Made by a program: the position numbers and the translations under genes. Shown here one piece after another: positions 22,672-36,580 of a stretch of 64,000 nucleotides of DNA. Numbering within the stretch: the first letter of the stretch is position 1; every line of letters begins with the position of its first letter. The notes beneath the pieces are model-generated. The model was not told where the DNA came from, ran no database searches, and saw only the letters and a list, made by a program, of their open reading frames with translations. The DNA comes from Meghimatium bilineatum (taxonomy: Eukaryota; Mollusca; Gastropoda; Stylommatophora; Philomycidae): assembly GCA_034231615.1 (NCBI GenBank), contig CM067298.1, positions 62,960,387 to 63,024,386 of the forward strand, given 5' to 3'.

Positions 22672-24716
22672 TAATTTTTTAATTTTCTTTTTGAAACTTT
22701 TCAACACATTTCATAAATGTATCTTGTTTATTATTATACATATATTTTTTATTTCCTTTTTCAAACTATTCAACACATCTCATAAATGTATCTAGTTTAT
22801 CATTAGAAATATATTTTTTGATTTTCAATCTGTAACACATCTCATAAATGTATCTACCGGTAGAGTATCACTAGAAATATATTTTTTGATTTTTCATTTT
22901 CAAACTTTTCAACACATTTCATAAATGTATATAGTTTATCATTAGAAATATTTTTTTTTAATTTTCTTGTTCAAACTTTTCAACATATTTCATAAATGTA
23001 TATAGTTTATCACTAGAAATATATTTTTTGATTTTCTTTTCCAAACTTTTCAACACATTTCATAAATGTATCTAGTTTATCATTAGAAATGTATTTTTTG
23101 ATTTTCAAACTTTTCAACACATTTCATAAGTGTATATAGTGTATCAATAGAAATTTATTTTTTGATTTTCTTTTTCAAACTTTTCAAGACATTTCATAAA
23201 TGTATCTTGTTTATTATTATACATATATTTTTTATTTCCTTTTTCACACTATTCAACACATCTCATAAATGTATCTACCGGTAGTTTACCATTAAAAATA
23301 TATTTTTAAATTTTCTTTTTCAATCTTTTCAACACATCTCATAAATGTATCTACCGGCAGATTATCACTAGAAATATATCTTTTCATTTTCTTTTTCAAA
23401 CTTTTCAACACATTTCATAAATGTATATAGTTTATCATTAAAAATATTTTTTTTAAATTTTCTTGTTCAAACTTTTCAACACATTTCATAAATGTATTTA
23501 ATTTATCATTAGAAAAATATTTCTTTGATTTTGAAACTTTTCAACACATTTCAGCAATGTATCTAGTTTATCATTAGAAATATATCTTTTCACTTTCTTT
23601 TTCAATCTTTTCAACACTTCTTATAAATGTATATAGTTTATCATTAGAAATATTTTTTTTAATTTTCTTTTTCAAACTTTTCAACACTTCTCATAAATGT
23701 ATCTACCGGCAGTTTACCATTAAAAATATATTTTTAAATTTTCTTTTTCAATCTTTTCAACACATCTCATAAATGTATCTACCGGCAGATTATCACTAGA
23801 AATATATCTTTTCATTTTCTTTTTCAAACTTTTCAACACATTTCAGAAATGTATTTAATTTATCATTAGAAAAATATTTCTTTGATTTTGAAACTTTTCA
23901 ACACATTTCAGCAATGTATCTAGTTTATCATTAGAAATATATTTATTTATTTTCTTTTTCAAACTTTTCAACACATCTCATAAATGTATCTACCGGTAGA
24001 TTATCACTAGAAATATATCTTTTCATTTTCTTTCTCAAACTTTTCAACACATTTCATGAATGTATATAGTTTATCATTAGAAATATATTTTTTTAATTTT
24101 CTTGTTCAAACTTTTCAACATATTTCATAAATGTATCTAGTTTATCATTAGAAATATATTGTTTTGATTTTCAAACTTTTCAACACATTTCATAAATGTA
24201 TCTAGTTTATCATTAGAAATATATTTTCTTTAAATTTCAAATTTTCAACACATTTCATAAATGTATGTAGTTTATCACTAGAAATATATCTTTTCACTTT
24301 CTTTTTCAAACTTTTCAACACTTCTCATAAATGTATATATTTTATCATTAGAAATATTTTTTTTTATTTTCTTTTTCAAACTTTTCAACACATCTCAGAA
24401 ATGTATCTACCAGTAGTTTATCATTAGAAATATATTTTTTTATTTTCTTTATCAAACTTTTCAACACTTTTCATAAAGGTATCTACCAGTAGTTTATCAT
24501 TAGAAATATATTTTTTTATTTTCTTTTTCAAACTTTTCAACACTTCTCATAAATGTATCTACCAGTAGTTTATCATTAGAAATATATTTTTTTATTTTCT
24601 TTTTCAAACTTTTCAACACATCTCATAAATGTATCTACCGGTAGATTATCACTAGAAATATATCTTTTCATTTTCTTTTTCAAACTTTTCATAAATGTAT
24701 ATAGTTTATCATTAGA

Positions 24717-27700
24717 AATATTTTTTTTTTATTTTCAAACTTTTCAACACATTTCATAAGTGTATATAGTTTATCATTAGAAATGTATTTTTTGATTTTC
24801 AAACTTTTCAACACATATCATAAGTGTATCGAGTTTATCATAAGAAATATATTTTTTTTAAATTTCAAACTTTTCAACACATTTCATAAATGTATGTAGT
24901 TTATCACTAGAAATATATCTTTTCACTTTCTTTTTCAAACTTTTCAACACTTCTCATAAATGTATATATTTTATCATTAGAAATATTTTTTTTTATTTTC
25001 TTTTTCAAACTATTCAACATACCTCTGAAATGTATCTACCAGTAGTTTATCATTAGAAATATATTTTTTTTTCTTTTTCAAACTTTTCAACACTTCTCAT
25101 AAATGTATCTACCAGTAGTTTATCATTAGAAATATATTTTTTAATTTTCTTTTTCAAACTTTTCAACACTTCTCATAAATATATCTACCAGTAGTTTATC
25201 ATTAGAAATATATTTTTTTATTTTCTTTTTCAAACTTTTCAACACATCTCATAAATGTATCTACTGTTACTTTATCATTAGAAATATATTTTTTTATTAT
25301 TTTTGTCAATCTTTTCAACACTTCTCATAAATGTATCTACCGGTAGATTATCACTAGAAATATATCTTTTCATTTTCTTTTTCAAACTTTTCAACGCATT
25401 TCATAAATGTATATAGTTTATCATTAGAAATATTTTTTTTTGATTGTTAAACTTTTCAACACATTTCATAAATGTATCTTGTTTATTATTAGACATATAT
25501 TTTTTATTTCCTTTTTCAAACTTTTCAACACATCTCATAAATGTATCTAGTTTATCATTAGAAATATATTTTCTGATTTTCAATCTGTAAAACATCTCAT
25601 AAATGTATCTACCGGTAGAGTATCACTAGAAATATATTTTTTGATTTTCATTTTCAAACTTTTCAACACATTTCATAAATGTATATAGTTTATCATTAGA
25701 AATATATTGTTTTGATTTTCAAATTTTTCAACACATTTCATAAATGTATCTAGTTTATCATTAGAAATATATTTTCTTTAAATTTCAAACTTTTCAACAC
25801 ATTTCATAAATGTATGTAGTTTATCACTAGAAATATATCTTTTCACTTTCTTTTTCAAACTTTTCAACAACTCTCATAAATGTATATAGTTTATCATTAG
25901 AAATATTTGTTTTTATTTTATTTTTCAAACTTTTCAACACATCTCATAAATGTATCTACAGGTAGTTTCACATTAGAAATATATTTTTTTATTTTCTTTT
26001 TCAAACTTTTCAACACATCTCAGAAATGTATCTACCAGTAGTTTATCATTAGAAATATATTTTTTTATTTTCTTTATCAAACTTTTCAACACTTCTCATA
26101 AAGGTATCTACCAGTAGTTTATCATTAGAAATATATTTTTTTATTTTCTTTTTCAAACTTTTCAACACTTCTCATAAATGTTTCTACCAGTAGTTTATCA
26201 TTAGAAATATATTTTTTTATTTTCTTTTTCAAACTTTTCAACACATCTCATAAATGTATCTACCGGTAGATTATCACTAGAAATATATCTTTTCATTTTC
26301 TTTTTCAAACTTTTCATAAATGTATATAGTTTATCATTAGAAATATTTTTTTTTTATTTTCAAACTTTTCAACACATTTCATAAGTGTATATAGTTTATC
26401 ATTAGAAATGTATTTTTTGATTTTCAAACTTTTCAACACATATCATAAGTGTATCGAGTTTATCATAAGAAATATATTTTTTTTAAATTTCAAACTTTTC
26501 AACACATCTCGTAAATGTATCTACCAGTAGATTATCACTAGAAATATATCTTTTCATTTTCTTTTTCAAAATTTTCATAAATGTATATAGTTTATCATTA
26601 GAAATATTTTTTTTTATTTTCAAACTTTTCAACACATTTCATAAGTGTATATAGTTTATCATTAGAAATGTATTTTTTTATTTTCAAACTTTTCAACACA
26701 TTTCATAAGTGTATATAGTTTATCAATAGAAATTAATTTTTTAATTTTCTTTTTGAAACTTTTCAACACATTTCATAAATCTATCTAGTTTTTATCATTA
26801 GAAATATATTTTTTTGATTTTGAAACTTTTCAACACATTTCATAAATGTATCTTGTTTATTATTAGACATATATTTTTTATTTCCTTTTTCAAACTATTC
26901 AACACATCTCATAAATGTATCTAGTTTATCATTAGAAATATATTTTTTTTATTTTCAATCTGTAACACATCTCATAAATGTATCTACAGGTAGAGTATCA
27001 CTAGAAATATATTTTTTGATTTTTCATTTTCAAACATTTCAACACATTTCATAAATGTATATAGTTTATCATTAGAAATATTTTTATTTTATTTTCTTGT
27101 TCAAACTTTTCAACATATTTCATAAATGTATATAGTTTATCACTAGAAATATATTTTATGATTTTCTTTTTCAAACTTTTCAAGACATTTCATAAATGTA
27201 TCTTGTTTATTATTATACATATATTTTTTATTTCCTTTTTCACACTATTCAACACATCTCATAAATGTATCTAGTTTATCATTAGAAATATATTTTTTTG
27301 ATTTTCAAACTGTTCAACACATCTCATAAATGTATCTACCGGTAGTTTACCATTAAAAATATACTTTTAAATTTTCTTTTTCAATCTTTTCAACACATCT
27401 CATAAATGTATCTACCGGCAGATTATCACTAGAAATATATCTTTTCAATTTCTTTTTCAAACTTTTCAACACATTTCATAAATGTATATAGTTTATCATT
27501 AGAAATATTTTTTTTAAATTTTCTTGTTCAAACTTTTCAACACATTTCATAAATGTATTTAATTTATCATTAGAAAAATATTTCTTTGATTTTGAAACTT
27601 TTCAACACATTTCAGCAATGTATCTAGTTTATCATTAGAAATAAATGTTTTTATTTTCTTTTTCAAACTTTTCAACACATCTCATAAATGTATCTTCCGG

Positions 27701-28640
27701 TAGATTATCACTAGAAATATATCTTTTCATTTTCTTTCTCAAACTTTTCAACACTTCTCATAAATGTATATAGTTTATCATTAGAAATATTTTTTTTAAT
27801 TTTCTTTTTCAAACTGTTCAACACATCTCATAAATGTATCTACCGGTAGTTTACCATTAAAAATATATTTTTTTATTTTCTTTTTCAATCTTTTCAACAC
27901 ATCTCATAAATGTATCTACCAGTAGATTATCACTAGAAATATATCTTTTCATTTTCTTTCTCAAACTTTTCAACACATTTCATGAATGTATATAGTTTAT
28001 CATAAGAAATATATTTTTTTTTAAATTTCAAACTTTTCAACACATCTCATAAATGTATCTACAGGTAGTTTATCATTTGAAATATATTTTTTTATTTTTT
28101 TTTTCAAACTTTTCAACACATCTCAGAAATGTATCTACCAGTAGTTTATCATTAGAAATATATTTTTTTATTTTCTTTTTCAAACTTTTCAACACTTCTC
28201 ATAAATGTATCTACCAGTAGTTTATCATTAGAAATATATTATTTTATTTTCTTTTTCAAACTTTTCAACACTTCTCATAAATGTATCTACCAGTAGTTTA
28301 TCATTAGAAATATATTTTTTTATTTTCTTTTTCAAACTTTTCAACACATCTCATAAATGTATCTACCGGTAGTTTATCATTAGAAATAAATTTTTTTATT
28401 ATCTTTTTCAATCTTTTCAACACATTTCATGAATGTATATAGTTTATCATTAGAAATATTTTTTTTTTATTTTCAAACTTTTCAACACATTTCATAAGTG
28501 TATATAGTTTATCAATAGAAATTAATTTTTTTAGTTTTCTTTTTGAAACTTTTCAACACATTTCATAAATCTATCTAGTTTTTATCATTAGAAATATATT
28601 TTTTTGATTTTGAAACTTTTCAACACATTTAATAAATGTA
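24717..28640 (+). repeat. Satellite transition zone between blocks D and E
   Basis: Satellite only, with no fixed period over the whole stretch. TTTATCATAAG variants at about 24836 and 26459 sit in similar surroundings, suggesting a ~1.6-kb partial duplication. From about 27.2 kb the monomer order becomes that of block E; the ATCTTCCGGTAG variant near 27691 recurs near 32731 and 35360. The 64-residue minus frame at 25401-25595 is repeat-derived. Confidence 0.75.
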
Positions 28641-30901
28641 CCGTATCTTGTTTATTATTAGACATATTTTTTATTTCCTTTTTCAAACTATTCAACACAT
28701 CTCATAAATGTATCTAGTTTATCATTAGAAATATATTTTCTGATTTTCAATCTGTAAAACATCTCATAAATGTATCTACCGGTAGAGTATCACTAGAAAT
28801 ATATTTTTTGATTTTCATTTTCAAACTTTTCAACACATTTCATAAATGTATATAGTTTATCATTAGAAATATATTTTTTTATTTTATTTTTCAATCTTTT
28901 CAACACTTCTCATAAATGTATCTACCGGTAGATTATCACTAGAAATATATCTTTTCATTTTCTTTTTCAAACTTTTCAACGCATTTCATAAATGTATATA
29001 GTTTATCATTAGAAATATTTTTTTTTAATTTTCAAATTTTTCAACACATTTCATAAGTGTATATAGTGTACCAATAGAAATTTATTTTTTGATTTCCTTT
29101 TTCACACTATTCAACACATCTCATAAATGTATCTAGTTTATCATTAGAAATATTTTTTTTGATTTTTAAACAGTTCAACACATCTCATAAATGTATCTAC
29201 CGGTAGTTTACCATAAAAAATATATTTTTAAATTTTCTTTTTCAATCATTTCAACACATCTCATAAATGTATCTACCGGCAGATTATCACTAGAAATATA
29301 TCTTTTCATTTTCTTTTTTAAACTTTTCAACACATTTCATAAATGTATATAGTTTATCATTAGAAATATTTTTTTTAAATTTTCTTGTTGAAACTTTTCA
29401 ACACATTTCATAAATGTATTTAATTTATCATTAGAAAAATATTTCTTTGATTTTGAAACTTTTCAACACATTTCAGCAATGTATCTAGTTTATCATTAGA
29501 AATATATTTTTTTATTTTCTTTTTCAAACTTTTCAACACATCTCATAAATGTATCTACCGGTAGTTTATCATTAGAAATACATTTTTTAATTTTCTTTTT
29601 CAAACTTTTCAACACATCTCATAAATGTATCTACCGGTAGATTATCACTAGAAATATATCTTTTCATTTTCTTTCTCAAACTTTTCAACACATTTCATGA
29701 ATGTATATAGTTTATCATTAGAAATATATTTTTTTAATTTTCTTGTTCAAACTTTTCAACATATTTCATAAATGTATCTAGTTTATCATTAGAAATATAT
29801 TGTTTTGATTTTCAAACTTTTCAACACATTTCATAAATGTATCTAGTTTATCATTAGAAATATATTTTCTTTAAATTTCAAACTTTTCAACACATTTCAT
29901 AAATGTATGTAGTTTATCACTAGAAATATATCTTTTCACTTTCTTTTTCAAACTTTTCAACACTTCTCATAAATGTATGTAGTTTATCATTAGAAATATT
30001 TTTTTTAATTTTCTTTTTCAAACTATTCAACACATCTCATAAATGTATCTAGTTTATCATTAGAAATATATTTTTTTGATTTTCAAACTGTTCAACACAT
30101 CTCATAAATGTATCTACCGGTAGTTTACCATTAAAAATATATTTTTAAATTTTCTTTTTCAATCTTTTCAACACATCTCATAAATGTATCTACCGGCAGA
30201 TTATCACTAGAAATATATCTTTTCATTTTCTTTTTCAAACTTTTCAACACATTTCATAAATGTATATAGTTTATCATTAGAAATATTTTTTTAAAATTTT
30301 CTTGTTGAAACTTTTCAACACATTTCATAAATGTATTTAATTTATCATTAGAAAAATATTTCTTTGATTTTGAAACTTTTCAACACATTTCAGCAATGTA
30401 TCTAGTTTATCATTAGAAATATATTTTTTAATTTTCTTTTTCAAACTTTTTAACACATCTCATAAATGTATCTACCAGTAGTTTATCATTAGAAATATAT
30501 TATTTTATTTTCTTTTTCAAACTTTTCAACACTTCTCATAAATGTATCTACCAGTAGTTTATCATTAGAAATATATTTTTTTATTTTCTTTTTCAAACTT
30601 TTCAACACATCTCATAAATGTATCTACCGGTAGTTTATCATTAGAAATAAATTTTTTTATTATCTTTTTCAATCTTTTCAACACATTTAATGAATGTATA
30701 TAGTTTATCATTAGAAATATTTTTTTTTTATTTTCAAACTTTTCAACACATTTCATAAGTGTATATAGTTTATCAATAGAAATTAATTTTTTTAGTTTTC
30801 TTTTTGAAACTTTTCAACACATTTCATAAATCTATCTAGTTTTTATCATTAGAAATATATTTTTTTGATTTTGAAACTTTTCAACACATTTAATAAATGT
30901 A
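28641..30901 (+). repeat. Block E unit 1, 2261 bp
   Basis: Units in this block are marked by a 5-bp CCGTA insertion in GTACCGTATCTTG. The marker at 28641 is followed 2261 bases later by the next. The contents are satellite monomers only. The internal order (TATTTTATTTTTCAATC near 28880, ACCATAAAAAAT near 29210) is repeated in unit 2 at the same offset. Confidence 0.8.
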
Positions 30902-33900
30902 CCGTATCTTGTTTATTATTAGACATATTTTTTATTTCCTTTTTCAAACTATTCAACACATCTCATAAATGTATCTAGTTTATCATTAGAAATATATTTT
31001 CTGATTTTCAATCTGTAAAACATCTCATAAATGTATCTACCGGTAGAGTATCACTAGAAATATATTTTTTGATTTTCATTTTCAAACTTTTCAACACATT
31101 TCATAAATGTATATAGTTTATCATTAGAAATATATTTTTTTATTTTATTTTTCAATCTTTTCAACACTTCTCATAAATGTATCTACCGGTAGATTATCAC
31201 TAGAAATATATCTTTTCATTTTCTTTTTCAAACTTTTCAACGCATTTCATAAATGTATATAGTTTATCATTAGAAATATTTTTTTTTAATTTTCAAATTT
31301 TTCAACACATTTCATAAGTGTATATAGTGTACCAATAGAAATTTATTTTTTGATTTCCTTTTTCACACTATTCAACACATCTCATAAATGTATCTAGTTT
31401 ATCATTAGAAATATTTTTTTTGATTTTTAAACAGTTCAACACATCTCATAAATGTATCTACCGGTAGTTTACCATAAAAAATATATTTTTAAATTTTCTT
31501 TTTCAATCATTTCAACACATCTCATAAATGTATCTACCGGCAGATTATCACTAGAAATATATCTTTTCATTTTCTTTTTTAAACTTTTCAACACATTTCA
31601 TAAATGTATATAGTTTATCATTAGAAATATTTTTTTAAAATTTTCTTGTTGAAACTTTTCAACACATTTCATAAATGTATTTAATTTATCATTAGAAAAA
31701 TATTTCTTTGATTTTGAAACTTTTCAACACATTTCAGCAATGTATCTAGTTTATCATTAGAAATATATTTTTTTATTTTCTTTTTCAAACTTTTCAACAC
31801 ATCTCATAAATGTATCTACCGGTAGTTTATCATTAGAAATACATTTTTTAATTTTCTTTTTCAAACTTTTCAACACATCTCATAAATGTATCTACCGGTA
31901 GATTATCACTAGAAATATATCTTTTCATTTTCTTTCTCAAACTTTTCAACACATTTCATGAATGTATATAGTTTATCATTAGAAATATATTTTTTTAATT
32001 TTCTTGTTCAAACTTTTCAACATATTTCATAAATGTATCTAGTTTATCATTAGAAATATATTGTTTTGATTTTCAAACTTTTCAACACATTTCATAAATG
32101 TATCTAGTTTATCATTAGAAATATATTTTCTTTAAATTTCAAACTTTTCAACACATTTCATAAATGTATGTAGTTTATCACTAGAAATATATCTTTTCAC
32201 TTTCTTTTTCAAACTTTTCAACACTTCTCATAAATGTATGTAGTTTATCATTAGAAATATTTTTTTTAATTTTCTTTTTCAAACTATTCAACACATCTCA
32301 TAAATGTATCTAGTTTATCATTAGAAATATATTTTTTTGATTTTCAAACTGTTCAACACATCTCATAAATGTATCTACCGGTAGTTTACCATTAAAAATA
32401 TATTTTTAAATTTTCTTTTTCAATCTTTTCAACACATCTCATAAATGTATCTACCGGCAGATTATCACTAGAAATATATCTTTTCATTTTCTTTTTCAAA
32501 CTTTTCAACACATTTCATAAATGTATATAGTTTATCATTAGAAATATTTTTTTAAAATTTTCTTGTTCAAACTTTTCAACACATTTCATAAATGTATTTA
32601 ATTTATCATTAGAAAAATATTTCTTTGATTTTGAAACTTTTCAACACATTTCAGCAATGTATCTAGTTTATCATTAGAAATAAATGTTTTTATTTTCTTT
32701 TTCAAACTTTTCAACACATCTCATAAATGTATCTTCCGGTAGATTATCACTAGAAATATATCTTTTCATTTTCTTTCTCAAACTTTTCAACACATTTCAT
32801 GAATGTATATAGTTTATCATTAGAAATATATTTTTATAATTTTCTTGTTCAAACTTTTCAACATATTTCATAAATGTATCTAGTTTATCATTAGAAATAT
32901 ATTGTTTTGCTTTTCAAACTTTTCAACACATTTCATAAATGTATCTAGTTTATCATTAGAAATATTTTTTCTTTAAATTTCAAACTTTTCAACACATTTC
33001 ATAAATGTATGTAGTTTATCACTAGAAATATATCTTTTCACTTTCTTTTTCAAACTTTTCAACACTTCTCATAAATGTATATAGTTTATCATTAGAAATA
33101 TTTTTTTTTATTTTCTTTTTCAAACTGTTCAACACATCTCATAAATGTATCTACCGGTAGTTTACCATTAAAAATATATTTTTTTATTTTCTTTTTCAAT
33201 CTTTTCAACACATCTCATAAATGTATCTACCAGTAGATTATCACTAGAAATATATCTTTTCATTTTCTTTCTCAAACTTTTCAACACATTTCATGAATGT
33301 ATATAGTTTATCATAAGAAATATATTTTTTTTTAAATTTCAAACTTTTCAACACATCTCATAAATGTATCTACAGGTAGTTTATCATTAGAAATATATTT
33401 TTTTATTTTTTTTTTCAAACTTTTCAACACATCTCAGAAATGTATCTACCAGTAGTTTATCATTAGAAATATATTTTTTTATTTTCTTTTTCAAACTTTT
33501 CAACACTTCTCATAAATGTATCTACCAGTAGTTTATCATTAGAAATATATTATTTTATTTTCTTTTTCAAACTTTTCAACACTTCTCATAAATGTATCTA
33601 CCAGTAGTTTATCATTAGAAATATATTTTTTTATTTTCTTTTTCAAACTTTTCAACACATCTCATAAATGTATCTACCGGTAGTTTATCATTAGAAATAA
33701 ATTTTTTTATTATCTTTTTCAATCTTTTCAACACATTTCATGAATGTATATAGTTTATCATTAGAAATATTTTTTTTTTATTTTCAAACTTTTCAACACA
33801 TTTCATAAGTGTATATAGTTTATCAATAGAAATTAATTTTTTTAGTTTTCTTTTTGAAACTTTTCAACACATTTCATAAATCTATCTAGTTTTTATCATT

Positions 33901-33951
33901 AGAAATATATTTTTTTGATTTTGAAACTTTTCAACACATTTAATAAATGTA
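30902..33951 (+). repeat. Block E unit 2, 3050 bp
   Basis: Begins like unit 1 and then carries additional monomers, including the ATCTTCCGGTAG variant at 32731 and a TTGCTTTTC monomer near 32899. The minus-strand 63-residue frame at 30565-30756, just upstream, returns at 38382-38573. That shift of 7817 equals the sum of units 2, 3 and 4 (3050+2629+2138). Confidence 0.8.
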
Positions 33952-36580
33952 CCGTATCTTGTTTATTATTAGACATATTTTTTATTTCCTTTTTCAAACT
34001 ATTCAACACATCTCATAAATGTATCTAGTTTATCATTAGAAATATATTTTCTGATTTTCAATCTGTAAAACATCTCATAAATGTATCTACCGGTAGAGTA
34101 TCACTAGAAATATATTTTTTGATTTTCATTTTCAAACTTTTCAACACATTTCATAAATGTATCTACCGGCAGATTATCACTAGAAATATATCTTTTCATT
34201 TTCTTTTTTAAACTTTTCAACACATTTCATAAATGTATATAGTTTATCATTAGAAATATTTTTTTAAAATTTTCTTGTTGAAACTTTTCAACACATTTCA
34301 TAAATGTATTTAATTTATCATTAGAAAAATATTTCTTTGATTTTGAAACTTTTCAACACATTTCAGCAATGTATCTAGTTTATCATTAGAAATATATTTT
34401 TTTATTTTCTTTTTCAAACTTTTCAACACATCTCATAAATGTATCTACCGGTAGTTTATCATTAGAAATACATTTTTTAATTTTCTTTTTCAAACTTTTC
34501 AACACATCTCATAAATGTATCTACCGGTAGATTATCACTAGAAATATATCTTTTCATTTTCTTTCTCAAACTTTTCAACACATTTCATGAATGTATATAG
34601 TTTATCATTAGAAATATATTTTTTTAATTTTCTTGTTCAAACTTTTCAACATATTTCATAAATGTATCTAGTTTATCATTAGAAATATATTGTTTTGATT
34701 TTCAAACTTTTCAACACATTTCATAAATGTATCTAGTTTATCATTAGAAATATATTTTCTTTAAATTTCAAACTTTTCAACACATTTCATAAATGTATGT
34801 AGTTTATCACTAGAAATATATCTTTTCACTTTCTTTTTCAAACTTTTCAACACTTCTCATAAATGTATGTAGTTTATCATTAGAAATATTTTTTTTAATT
34901 TTCTTTTTCAAACTATTCAACACATCTCATAAATGTATCTAGTTTATCATTAGAAATATATTTTTTTGATTTTCAAACTGTTCAACACATCTCATAAATG
35001 TATCTACCGGTAGTTTACCATTAAAAATATATTTTTAAATTTTCTTTTTCAATCTTTTCAACACATCTCATAAATGTATCTACCGGCAGATTATCACTAG
35101 AAATATATCTTTTCATTTTCTTTTTCAAACTTTTCAACACATTTCATAAATGTATATAGTTTATCATTAGAAATATTTTTTTAAAATTTTCTTGTTCAAA
35201 CTTTTCAACACATTTCATAAATGTATTTAATTTATCATTAGAAAAATATTTCTTTGATTTTGAAACTTTTCAACACATTTCAGCAATGTATCTAGTTTAT
35301 CATTAGAAATAAATGTTTTTATTTTCTTTTTCAAACTTTTCAACACATCTCATAAATGTATCTTCCGGTAGATTATCACTAGAAATATATCTTTTCATTT
35401 TCTTTCTCAAACTTTTCAACACATTTCATGAATGTATATAGTTTATCATTAGAAATATATTTTTATAATTTTCTTGTTCAAACTTTTCAACATATTTCAT
35501 AAATGTATCTAGTTTATCATTAGAAATATATTGTTTTGCTTTTCAAACTTTTCAACACATTTCATAAATGTATCTAGTTTATCATTAGAAATATTTTTTC
35601 TTTAAATTTCAAACTTTTCAACACATTTCATAAATGTATGTAGTTTATCACTAGAAATATATCTTTTCACTTTCTTTTTCAAACTTTTCAACACTTCTCA
35701 TAAATGTATATAGTTTATCATTAGAAATATTTTTTTTTATTTTCTTTTTCAAACTGTTCAACACATCTCATAAATGTATCTACCGGTAGTTTACCATTAA
35801 AAATATATTTTTTTATTTTCTTTTTCAATCTTTTCAACACATCTCATAAATGTATCTACCAGTAGATTATCACTAGAAATATATCTTTTCATTTTCTTTC
35901 TCAAACTTTTCAACACATTTCATGAATGTATATAGTTTATCATAAGAAATATATTTTTTTTTAAATTTCAAACTTTTCAACACATCTCATAAATGTATCT
36001 ACAGGTAGTTTATCATTAGAAATATATTTTTTTATTTTTTTTTTCAAACTTTTCAACACATCTCAGAAATGTATCTACCAGTAGTTTATCATTAGAAATA
36101 TATTTTTTTATTTTCTTTTTCAAACTTTTCAACACTTCTCATAAATGTATCTACCAGTAGTTTATCATTAGAAATATATTATTTTATTTTCTTTTTCAAA
36201 CTTTTCAACACTTCTCATAAATGTATCTACCAGTAGTTTATCATTAGAAATATATTTTTTTATTTTCTTTTTCAAACTTTTCAACACATCTCATAAATGT
36301 ATCTACCGGTAGTTTATCATTAGAAATAAATTTTTTTATTATCTTTTTCAATCTTTTCAACACATTTCATGAATGTATATAGTTTATCATTAGAAATATT
36401 TTTTTTTTATTTTCAAACTTTTCAACACATTTCATAAGTGTATATAGTTTATCAATAGAAATTAATTTTTTTAGTTTTCTTTTTGAAACTTTTCAACACA
36501 TTTCATAAATCTATCTAGTTTTTATCATTAGAAATATATTTTTTTGATTTTGAAACTTTTCAACACATTTAATAAATGTA
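33952..36580 (+). repeat. Block E unit 3, 2629 bp
   Basis: Same marker and overall order as unit 2. It lacks a stretch after about 34150, where CTACCGGCAG follows directly. This makes it 421 bp shorter, as expected from unequal exchange within the array. ATCTTCCGGTAG recurs 2629 bases after its unit 2 copy. Confidence 0.8.

Larger units (their letters stand above)
20937..24716 (+). repeat. Insert-bearing 3.8-kb segment, copy 2
   Basis: Copy of the 17041-20820 segment at a constant shift of 3896 bases, including both satellite flanks, the T-run expansions (21045-21084) and the insert. It diverges from copy 1 at about 24717, where the monomer tail becomes TATTTTCAAAC instead of TATTTTCTTTTTC. 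Confidence 0.88.
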
